From assembly GCF_003387575.1 (NCBI RefSeq), contig NZ_QUAB01000044.1, forward strand, positions 1 to 64,000: a stretch of DNA of 64,000 nucleotides. The letters are read 5' to 3'. The notes under the pieces are model-generated. The model made no database searches and had not been told where the DNA came from. It saw nothing but the letters and a program-made list of their open reading frames with translations. The translations under genes and the position numbers were made by a program. This stretch comes from Microbacterium bovistercoris. Its GTDB lineage: Bacteria > Actinomycetota > Actinomycetes > Actinomycetales > Microbacteriaceae. Below are positions 58,058 to 64,000 of this stretch, piece by piece (positions within the stretch are counted from its first letter, which is position 1; every line of letters starts with the position of its first letter).

Positions 58058-58357
58058 TCAGACCTCGAAGTCGACGGCGACGCGGGACTCGACGACCGAC
58101 CGGATGTAGCCTGCGGCCTCCACGTGCGCCGGGTGCACCTGGTACGCGTCGAGGGCTTCGACGTCATCGACGTCGGCGACCAGCGCGACGTCCCAGTTCG
58201 AGTCGATCGGCACGGCGTTCGCGCCGGCGCGCACCGCGCGCAGCTGCGGGACGACGCCGTCCAGGGCGTTCAGACGGCGGGCAACCTCGGCGGCCTGCTC
58301 TGCGCGCTCCGCGGCATCCTCGCTCGCGAGCTTCCACATGACGACGTGACGGATCAC
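58058..58357 (-). CDS. Dabb-family (stress-responsive A/B barrel) protein
   Basis: A 99-aa ferredoxin-like barrel with the family start MIRHVVMWKL and the VHPAHVEAAGYIRSV segment. Dabb proteins form small dimers; the ligand is unknown. It lies 6 nt after the glutaredoxin-like gene on the same strand, in one likely operon with rhodanese. Confidence 0.85.
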   Translation of the reverse strand: MIRHVVMWKLASEDAAERAEQAAEVARRLNALDGVVPQLRAVRAGANAVPIDSNWDVALVADVDDVEALDAYQVHPAHVEAAGYIRSVVESRVAVDFEV

Positions 58358-58363
58358 TTCGAC

Positions 58364-58648
58364 TCACTCCGTTCGCTCAGCACAAGCACTGATCTTCTCC
58401 TCCAGGGCGGTGCGCAGCCGGTCGGGCGATACCCGCCAGTGCGCGTGGAACTCGCCGTCGATCAGCACGACGGGGATCTTCTCCCACCACAGCTCGTACA
58501 GGGCGGGGTCGTCCGCGATCGAGGCCTCGACGATCTCGATGCTCTCGGCCGCAGCATCCGGCAGCTGCGCGACGACCTGGTCCACCACCTCGGACGCGAC
58601 ATCGCAGAGGTGGCAGTCCGGCTTGCCGATCAGCGTGAGCGTTGTCAC
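58364..58648 (-). CDS. Glutaredoxin-like protein
   Basis: A 94-aa thioredoxin-fold protein with Cys12-His-Leu-Cys15 and the cis-Pro KIPVVLIDG. It is of the DUF836-like glutaredoxin type. GTG 58648 overlaps the rhodanese stop by 4 nt, so the two are coupled and may work in sulfur or redox handling. Confidence 0.85.
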   Translation of the reverse strand: MTTLTLIGKPDCHLCDVASEVVDQVVAQLPDAAAESIEIVEASIADDPALYELWWEKIPVVLIDGEFHAHWRVSPDRLRTALEEKISACAERTE

Positions 58649-58941
58649 GGCAGGTCGATCTCGCGGCCCTGGGCCCGCCACTCCGCGGTACCGCCGTCGA
58701 CGTTCGTGGCATCGTAACCGCGTGCCTCGAGCGCCTCGACGACGCGGGCGGAGCGCCCGCCCACCTCGCAGATCACATGAAACGCCTCGGCGGGCAGCTC
58801 GTCGAGCCTGCCGCCCAGTTCCGACATCGGCAGGTTGATCGCGCCGGGAACATGACCGCGGGCGAACTCGTCGCGCTCACGCACGTCGATGAGCGGGATG
58901 TCGGCGGCTGCGGCGAGCTGTTCGACGGTGATCGACTTCAT
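58645..58941 (-). CDS. Single-domain rhodanese
   Basis: A 98-aa rhodanese with LIDVRERDEFARGHVPGAIN and active Cys58 in CEVGGRS. It can carry persulfide sulfur. ATG 58941 fits the family start and has AAGGA upstream. Confidence 0.9.
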   Translation of the reverse strand: MKSITVEQLAAAADIPLIDVRERDEFARGHVPGAINLPMSELGGRLDELPAEAFHVICEVGGRSARVVEALEARGYDATNVDGGTAEWRAQGREIDLP

Positions 58942-59013
58942 GACATCCTTCCGCGGCGCAGACACGAAGCGCCCCACCGACCAGAGGTCGAGGAGCGCTC
59001 GGTGTCGTGCCGC

Positions 59014-59112
59014 TTACTTCTTGTTGCGGCGCTGGTGGCGAGTCTTGCGAAGCAGCTTGCGGTGCTTCTTCTTCGCCATGCGCTTGCGGCGCTTCTTGAT
59101 GACAGAACCCAC
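59014..59112 (-). CDS. Ribosomal protein bS22 (AURKAIP1/COX24 domain)
   Basis: A 32-aa, highly basic peptide starting MGSVIKKRRKRMAKKKHRKL and ending in NKK, matching actinobacterial bS22, a small-subunit ribosomal protein seen in mycobacterial ribosomes. GTG 59112 follows AGAGG at 5 nt. Together with the HTH gene 0.6 kb upstream it mirrors the Rv0500A-Rv0500B pair of M. tuberculosis. Confidence 0.93.
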   Translation of the reverse strand: MGSVIKKRRKRMAKKKHRKLLRKTRHQRRNKK

Positions 59113-59224
59113 GGGAACCTCTTTACGTCAGGGGCTGGGCGTCGACTGCACGGACACCCGGGAACGGGCATGGAAAAATGCCCCGCGTCAGTCTAGCAAA
59201 TCGTGGCGGCAGCCTCGCACGCGC

Positions 59225-59710
59225 TCACTCCGCACCGCCGTCGGTCACCATGAAGCGCCAGACCAGGGCGTGCCCGAGTGCCACCAGCACGATCAGGAGA
59301 AGGGCCTCGACCTGGACACCGGAAAGACCGAGCGGAGCAGCCAGTTGCGGAGCGATGCCGATCACCGCGATCCCCGCATACACGATCACCGTGCCGACCT
59401 GGAGCCATCTCACGGTCGTCGGCGTGCGGTCCGCTCGTGCCTGAGAGACCAGCCGCAGCATCGAGATCCCGCCGACGACGGCGATCACCACGAAGGTGAG
59501 GCGCCAGATCAGCGGATTGTCCGTGCCACCGACCTGGGCGAACAGACCCATCAGCGCGGGCAGCAGGAAGGAGAGATAGATGCCGCCGATCGTGCGGCGC
59601 ATCGAAGGATCGGCCGCCCACTCCCTGTGCGCGCGCACGACGTTCCACCACAGGCCCGTGAGCGTGAAGCAGGTCGTGGAGAAGAGGGCGTAGAACGTGC
59701 TGAGGTCCAC
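59225..59710 (-). CDS. Hypothetical four-to-five-helix membrane protein
   Basis: A 161-aa membrane protein. Helices are near 5-25, 40-60, 70-90, 103-120 and 135-155. I do not recognise a family. It lies 14 nt after the HTH gene and 112 nt before bS22 on the same strand. Confidence 0.6.
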   Translation of the reverse strand: MDLSTFYALFSTTCFTLTGLWWNVVRAHREWAADPSMRRTIGGIYLSFLLPALMGLFAQVGGTDNPLIWRLTFVVIAVVGGISMLRLVSQARADRTPTTVRWLQVGTVIVYAGIAVIGIAPQLAAPLGLSGVQVEALLLIVLVALGHALVWRFMVTDGGAE

Positions 59711-59724
59711 GTGCCCTCCTCGGA

Positions 59725-59916
59725 TCAGCCGGCGTCCGCGATGGGGCGCTGCAGCGCCTCGGCCACGGCCGACTCGGGCACGCGATAGCTGCGACCGAAC
59801 CGGATCGCGGGCAGTTCGCCGGAGTGCACCAGCCGGTACACGGTCATCTTCGAGACCCTCATCAGCTCGGCCACCTCGGCCACCGTGAGGAATCGGACGT
59901 CAGGAACCTCGGGCAT
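59725..59916 (-). CDS. Excisionase-type HTH protein
   Basis: A 63-aa MerR-like single-domain DNA-binding protein: LTVAEVAELMRVSKMTVYRL then SGELPAIRFGRSYRVPESAV. It matches the protein encoded beside bS22 in actinobacteria (Rv0500A type), a chromosomal gene rather than a phage excisionase. ATG 59916 has AAAGGGG at 8 nt. Confidence 0.88.
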   Translation of the reverse strand: MPEVPDVRFLTVAEVAELMRVSKMTVYRLVHSGELPAIRFGRSYRVPESAVAEALQRPIADAG

Positions 59917-59944
59917 CCCACATACCCCTTTCTGCTGTTGCCCA

Positions 59945-59974
59945 ACCTTAGAGCCGCGCTGCGACGGATGTAAA
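59945..59974 (-). promoter_or_regulatory. Promoter of the HTH-membrane protein-bS22 run
   Basis: TTTACA (59969-59974) and TAAGGT (59945-59950) are 18 nt apart on the minus strand. The rest of the gap to 60204 holds only GC-rich sequence, including an 18-bp perfect palindrome at 60139-60156. Confidence 0.55.
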
Positions 59975-60204
59975 CCTCTGTGACCCGTGTGATCGCTGTG
60001 ACCGGCACGACAGGGCGCGCTCACATCGGTTGTCGAGGCTGCTCCCAGCGCGCTCGCATCCGCAGCGCATCACGCGCATAGGTCGGTGCGGCAGGCTGGT
60101 CGCACGGCCGCTTCCCCCAGGCGGCCGCTCCCCCAGAAGGCGGACCCGGGTCCGCCGGGCGCCTCCGCCAGCGGCCTTCTCCCCCCTGCGCTGCTGCGGA
60201 GGCG

Positions 60205-61134
60205 TCATCTCCCCGCGCGGGCCTCTTCCCTGGCCGCCGCATCACGCCTCGCCTGGCGCTCCTCCTTGCGAGCGGCGCGCAGCGCCTTCTCCGCCTCTCG
60301 GACGCTCTTGACCGCAGCACGGACCCGCTTGTCCCCTGCGACCGCAGCGCTGTCGTCCTGCAGCCAGGTGGCCGCATCAGCGTGGGCGTGACCCCGGTCG
60401 AGACCCGCGATGTACACCTCGACGCCTTCGAGATAGCGCTCGACCGAGAACCGGAACGGGTCGTCCTCGGCCAGGAACACGCCCGCTTCGATCGCGGCGC
60501 GGAGCGCGGGGAACTCGGCGGCGGTGATCACCCGGTCGAAGAGGGCGGCCTCGCGGACAGTGATCTCCTGCGGCGACAGACCGCTCGTGCGCGCCTGCTC
60601 CGTGTAGCCGGCGAGCACGGTGCCGTACCAGCGCGCCTGTCCCGTGACGGCGAGCGACACCGCCAGCCGCTCGGTCGCTGTCAGCGGCGTCTCACCGAGG
60701 GCGTCCAGCGCGCAGTCCAGCCAGGCGGAGCTGTTCGGGGTGATCGGCGACCCGGTGATGGGCAGCGAGAGGATCCACGGATGGCGCAGGTAGATCAGGA
60801 CCTCCGCCTCGAACTGTGCGCGCAGTCGCGCGCGCCAGCCGTCGTACTCGCGGAGCTCCTGCGGCGGGAGTCCGATCGCCTGCTCCTCCATGAGCAGCAG
60901 CAGATCGTCCTTGGCACTGACGTAGCGGTACAAGGACATCGGCGTGAAGCCGAGCTTCGCCGCCACTGCGGCCATCGAGACCGCGCCGATCCCCTCGGCG
61001 TCGGCGAGCTCGACCGCCGCGTCCACGATCCGCTCGACGCTCATCTCGCGCTTGGGCCCGCGCTGCGGGTTCGCGGCGACACCCCAGGCGAGGGCGATCC
61101 CGCGGGGCAGCTCTTCGGGTTCGACGTCCGTCAT
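60205..61134 (-). CDS. TetR-family regulator with charged C-terminal tail
   Basis: A 309-aa regulator with HTH (IVDAAVELADAEGIGAVSMA, KLGFTPMSLYRYVSAKDDLL) and a ligand domain with WILSLPITGSPITPNSSAW. The last ~60 residues are Ala/Arg/Glu/Lys-rich (AAVKSVREAEKALRAARKE), longer than usual. It is divergent from a DrrAB-type exporter whose promoter carries direct repeats. TAGGAT lies 7 nt before the ATG. Confidence 0.87.
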   Translation of the reverse strand: MTDVEPEELPRGIALAWGVAANPQRGPKREMSVERIVDAAVELADAEGIGAVSMAAVAAKLGFTPMSLYRYVSAKDDLLLLMEEQAIGLPPQELREYDGWRARLRAQFEAEVLIYLRHPWILSLPITGSPITPNSSAWLDCALDALGETPLTATERLAVSLAVTGQARWYGTVLAGYTEQARTSGLSPQEITVREAALFDRVITAAEFPALRAAIEAGVFLAEDDPFRFSVERYLEGVEVYIAGLDRGHAHADAATWLQDDSAAVAGDKRVRAAVKSVREAEKALRAARKEERQARRDAAAREEARAGR

Positions 61135-61141
61135 ACCCGCA

Positions 61142-61204
61142 ATCCTATTCTTGTGTACGCCATAAACAGTGTGTTACCGTCATAAACAGTTTGAACCGTA
61201 TACA
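61142..61204. promoter_or_regulatory. Divergent promoters with repeated CATAAACAGT sites
   Basis: TAGGAT (61142-61147) serves the TetR gene. CATAAACAGT occurs at 61161 and 61181, exactly 20 bp apart, and TATACA (61199-61204) is a -10 for the ABC genes. Related TGTGTACG (61152) and CGTATACA (61197) add an outer inverted pair. Likely TetR binding sites controlling both directions. Confidence 0.6.
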
Positions 61205-61218
61205 GAAAGGATGCCGAG

Positions 61219-62115
61219 ATGTCCCCTGCCATCGACGTGCGGGGCCTTCGGGTCTCGTTCGGCGCGCACACCGTGCTCGACGGCCTCGACCTCGAGGTCG
61301 CACCCGGCGAGGTGTTCGCCCTCCTCGGCCCCAACGGGGCCGGCAAGACCACCGCCATCTCCGTGCTCACCACGCTGCTGGCCGCGACGGCCGGCACCGT
61401 GCGCGTGGCCGGCCACGACGTGTCATCCGCGCCCGTGGAGGTGCGCCGGCGCATCGCCCTCACCGGGCAGAGCGCCGCCGTCGACGACATGCTGACGGCC
61501 ACCGAGAACCTCGTCATGCTGGGACGCCTCTCCGGCCTGACTCCGCGCGCAGCGCGCGACCGCGCCGCGGAACTGCTCGCTCGCTTCTCGCTCTCGGATG
61601 CCGCGGACAAGCGCGTGAAGACCTTCTCGGGCGGCATGCGCCGTCGCCTCGACCTGGCCCTCAGCTTCGTCGTCGTGCCCGAGGTGCTCTTCCTCGACGA
61701 GCCCACCACCGGCGTCGATCCACGCAGCCGGCTCGACCTGTGGGAGGTGATCCGCACGCTCGCGGATGCCGGCACGACCGTCTTCCTCACCACGCAGTAC
61801 CTCGAGGAGGCGGATCTGCTCGCCGACCGCGTCGCGATCCTGGACGGCGGACGGATCGTCGAGACCGGGACGCCGGCGCAGCTGAAGGCCCTGGTCGGCA
61901 GCGACACCGTCGTGCTGCACGGTCCCGACGACGTCGTGCTCCGCGAGATCCCCACCGACGGCAGCGTCGCAGGGCTGCGGCGCGTGCTCGACCAGATCGA
62001 CGACACGGATGCCGCGGCATCCGTCACCCTGCGCCGGCCGACCCTGGACGACGTCTTCCTCAGCCTCACCGGCGCGCCGCGCGACGACGCCCGCATCCCC
62101 CAGGAGATCGCATGA
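61219..62115 (+). CDS. DrrA-type ABC exporter ATPase
   Basis: A 298-aa ATPase with Walker A GPNGAGKTT, the DrrA-like signature FSGGMRRRLDLALS, Walker B VLFLDEPTTGVDP and a C-terminal extension (VTLRRPTLDDVFLSLTG) typical of daunorubicin-resistance-type ATPases. With the next gene it exports a drug, lipid or antibiotic. AGAAAGG precedes the ATG. Confidence 0.94.
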   Translation: MSPAIDVRGLRVSFGAHTVLDGLDLEVAPGEVFALLGPNGAGKTTAISVLTTLLAATAGTVRVAGHDVSSAPVEVRRRIALTGQSAAVDDMLTATENLVMLGRLSGLTPRAARDRAAELLARFSLSDAADKRVKTFSGGMRRRLDLALSFVVVPEVLFLDEPTTGVDPRSRLDLWEVIRTLADAGTTVFLTTQYLEEADLLADRVAILDGGRIVETGTPAQLKALVGSDTVVLHGPDDVVLREIPTDGSVAGLRRVLDQIDDTDAAASVTLRRPTLDDVFLSLTGAPRDDARIPQEIA

Positions 62116-62912
62116 CCGCCACCGCCGCTCCCCTCGCCCTGCCCGCCCCGCGTCCCCGCATCCGCGGGTTCGCCGCCGAGCGCGTCTTCGTGCGACGCAG
62201 CCTCACGCAGTCGCTGCGCGACGGCGAGTCGCTGAGCATGTCGATCATGCTGCCGGTGACGCTCATGCTGCTGTTCACCTTCGTGTTCGGCGGTGCGCTG
62301 CAGTCGGACGGCAACTACGTCGACTACGTGGTGCCGGGCATCATCCTGCTCTGCGCGGGCTTCGGCGCCGCCACGACCGCGACGTACGTCTCGCGCGACA
62401 TGACCAGCGGCATCATTGACCGGTTCCGCACGATGCCGCTGCGAGCGGGAGCCGTGCTGACCGGGCACGTCGTCGCCAGCCTGGTGCGCAACCTCGTCGC
62501 CACGGCCGTCGTCATCGGCGTGGCACTGCTGCTCGGATTCCAGCCGACGGCGAACATCGCCGGCTGGGTCGCGGCCGCAGCCGTGATCGCGCTCTACATC
62601 CTCGCGATCACCTATCTCTATGCCGCGATCGGACTCGCGGCCGGCAGCCCGGAGGCGGCCAGCGGGTACGGATTCATCCTGCTGTTCCTGCCGTACCTGT
62701 CCAGCGCCTTCGTGCCGATCGACACCATGCCGTCCTGGCTTCAGTGGATCGCCACATATCAGCCGGTCACGCCCATCATCGAGACCATCCGCGGACTGCT
62801 GATGGGCACCGAGCTCGGCACGCAGCCGGTGTGGGCGGTCGGCTGGTGCGTCGTGATCACCGCCGTCGCCGTGCTCTGGGGCGCCTGGCTGTTCGGCAGG
62901 CGCCGCGCCTGA
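62112..62912 (+). CDS. DrrB-type ABC-2 permease
   Basis: A 266-aa ABC-2 permease with six helices and the motif SRDMTSGIIDRFRTMPL. Its ATG overlaps the ATPase stop (ATGA, 62112-62115), confirming the pair. It is convergent with the ArsR gene, 3 nt apart. Confidence 0.93.
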   Translation: MTATAAPLALPAPRPRIRGFAAERVFVRRSLTQSLRDGESLSMSIMLPVTLMLLFTFVFGGALQSDGNYVDYVVPGIILLCAGFGAATTATYVSRDMTSGIIDRFRTMPLRAGAVLTGHVVASLVRNLVATAVVIGVALLLGFQPTANIAGWVAAAAVIALYILAITYLYAAIGLAAGSPEAASGYGFILLFLPYLSSAFVPIDTMPSWLQWIATYQPVTPIIETIRGLLMGTELGTQPVWAVGWCVVITAVAVLWGAWLFGRRRA

Positions 62913-62915
62913 GCG

Positions 62916-63326
62916 CTACGCGCCGAAGCGCTTGAGTGCGCTGGTCACCGCGTACTTGGCGGATGCCGCGGCGCGGCCGACGACCTCGGCCGCGTGCGCG
63001 GCCCCGTCGGGAAGCGGCATCAGGTCGATGTCGGGCGCCTGGTCGCCGAACGCGTCGACCAGGAACGGCACCAGCCAGTCGTCGACCTGCTCGAGCGGGG
63101 CCACTGAGATGCTGTAGAACCGGCGCTGCCCGTCTTCGCGGACCGTCACCAGGTCGGCGTCGCGCAGCACCTTCAGGTGCTTCGAGACGGTGGGCTGGCT
63201 GACCCCGAGTTCGCTGACGATCTCGGTGACGCTGGTGCCGCCGTCATCCTCGTTCTCACGGCGCAGCAGGAGCTGGAGGATGTCGCGCCTCGTGCCGTCC
63301 GCGATCACGTCGAAGATGTCCGTCAT
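62916..63326 (-). CDS. ArsR-type winged-helix regulator
   Basis: A 136-aa protein with an ArsR winged helix (ADGTRRDILQLLL and GVSQPTVSKHLKVLRDADLV) and a C-terminal region (LVPFLVDAFGD) of the actinobacterial type. No metal-binding Cys pair is present, so it is not a metal sensor of the usual kind. TACCCT lies 6 nt before the ATG at 63326; the frame is open far upstream, but the family starts at MTDIFDVIAD. Confidence 0.85.
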   Translation of the reverse strand: MTDIFDVIADGTRRDILQLLLRRENEDDGGTSVTEIVSELGVSQPTVSKHLKVLRDADLVTVREDGQRRFYSISVAPLEQVDDWLVPFLVDAFGDQAPDIDLMPLPDGAAHAAEVVGRAAASAKYAVTSALKRFGA

Positions 63327-63332
63327 GTGTTC

Positions 63333-63338
63333 AGGGTA
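63333..63338 (-). promoter_or_regulatory. -10 box of leaderless ArsR-type gene
   Basis: TACCCT ends 6 nt before the ATG at 63326. Confidence 0.5.
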
Positions 63339-63451
63339 GCCCGCGGCGTGTGCGTCGCCTAGCCTGCCGGAGCCGCGCCGCCGCACGGAGTACCATGACG
63401 GAGGTCCGGCGGGCGCCGCCGCCCGGGTCGCAGACGGAGAGGAGGGGTCCG

Positions 63452-64000
63452 ATGTCGAGCAGTGTGCCGGCATCCGCTTCTCGCATCTCCCTGCGCGCGC
63501 TCGGTTCCCAGCTGCGCCACTTCGTGACTTCGTCGCCGTCGCGCTTCGCGATCGTCGTCTTCGCCCTGCTGATCCTGCTCTGGACTGCCCTGCTGTCGTT
63601 GCCGATCGCAACCGCGGACGGGAAGATCCCGCCCCTCAGCGACGCGCTGTTCACCGCCGTCTCGACGATCTGCGTCACCGGCCTCACGACCGTCGACATG
63701 AGCGCGTACTGGTCACCCTTCGGGCACGTCGTGATCTTCGTCGGCGTGAACATCGGCGGTCTGGGCGTGCTGACCCTGGCCTCTCTCATGGGCATGGTGA
63801 TCTCGAAGAAGTTGGGTCTGAGCGCCAAGCTGATGGCCGCCGGCGACACCAACCCGCTCCGCGCGCACGGCGGAGCGGTCAACGAGAGCCAGACCGTGCG
63901 CTTGGGCGAGGTCGGCCAGCTGCTCACGACGGTCGCGATCTCGGCCCTCATCATCGAGATCGGCATCGCCGTGCTGCTCTACCCGGCGCTGGTGATGGCC
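63452..64000 (+). CDS. trkH: Potassium uptake protein TrkH (3' truncated by window edge)
   Basis: The first 183 residues of a TrkH/KtrB-type potassium channel subunit. The first membrane pair and the selectivity-filter loop STICVTGLTTVD are present, followed by GLGVLTLASLMGMVISKKLG. It works with a cytoplasmic TrkA regulator, not in this window. GGAGAGGAGGGG precedes the ATG. The gene continues past 64000. Confidence 0.9.
   Translation, partial: MSSSVPASASRISLRALGSQLRHFVTSSPSRFAIVVFALLILLWTALLSLPIATADGKIPPLSDALFTAVSTICVTGLTTVDMSAYWSPFGHVVIFVGVNIGGLGVLTLASLMGMVISKKLGLSAKLMAAGDTNPLRAHGGAVNESQTVRLGEVGQLLTTVAISALIIEIGIAVLLYPALVMA

Noticed and set aside
59725..59916. Excisionase-like gene as a mark of an integrated element
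   Set aside because: It matches the chromosomal HTH protein next to bS22 in actinobacteria; no integrase or attachment site is present.
60021..60377. Minus-strand frame across the TetR 3' end and the GC-rich gap
   Set aside because: It overlaps the TetR coding end in another frame, and its Arg/Pro/Gly-rich product has no family features.

Overview
The window reads as chromosomal DNA of a high-GC actinobacterium of the Microbacteriaceae, most likely Microbacterium or a close relative. Supporting signs are GC-rich third codon positions, frequent GTG/TTG starts, many leaderless-looking genes (a TAnnnT box 6-7 nt before the start codon), the bS22 gene next to an excisionase-like HTH gene, twin-arginine surface proteins, and very frequent GGATGC/GCATCC hexamers. 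There is no CRISPR array, prophage or replication origin. The only mobile-element trace is the 5' end of an IS3-type transposase gene at the left edge.

Layout. 0-5 kb: transposase stub, MarR regulator, tRNA-Met/tRNA-Thr, an M23 peptidase, an inositol-phosphatase-family enzyme, a crotonase-fold protein and an FBP-domain protein. 5-9 kb: a nitrite/NO-type module made of a membrane-domain plus copper nitrite reductase-like fusion, a regulator with Fe-S-type cysteines and a divergent DUF2249 protein. 9-19 kb: tRNA-Tyr, a PfkB kinase, a lipoprotein, and rpoC-rpoB on the minus strand with a strong promoter back to back with a spermidine-synthase-like gene. 19-24 kb: secreted GH18 chitinase, TPR protein, SprT-like metalloprotein, DUF3054 protein and ComB-like phosphatase. 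24-28 kb: a histidine kinase, response regulator, ABC ATPase and FtsX permease cassette. 28-36 kb: methyltransferase, menE and menB, secreted cyclophilin, AlkD-like protein, a PadR/HAAS pair, double-GNAT protein and menC. 36-42 kb: TetR, an MMPL exporter with a degenerate ABC-ATPase-like tail, and YhgE/Pip protein. 42-51 kb: 2H phosphoesterase, leucyl aminopeptidase, and a System II cytochrome c maturation operon (tlpA/resA-ccdA-resB-ccsB), followed by a MerR/thioredoxin-reductase-like pair and a phosphatase. 51-58 kb: aspS, GNAT, YegP, a Tat-exported protein with an atypical LuxR regulator, and a polar amino-acid ABC importer. 58-64 kb: Dabb, glutaredoxin and rhodanese genes, bS22, excisionase-like HTH, TetR with a DrrAB-type exporter, ArsR and the start of trkH.

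Three families of palindromic repeats run through the window. One (GAGCGAGCGAAGCGAGACGAAGG-like) and a second (CTGAGCCTGTCGAAGG-like) lie both between genes and in frame inside genes, where they encode short linkers in MmpL, CcdA, ResB, MenB and the NirK-like fusion. The third forms long hairpins in two intergenic regions. The most interesting leads are the membrane-NirK fusion and its regulator, the MmpL/ATPase-like/YhgE system, the in-frame palindromes, the hairpins overlapping start codons, Asn at the RpoB position usually held by His526 (E. coli numbering), and the response regulator with Glu at its phosphoacceptor position.
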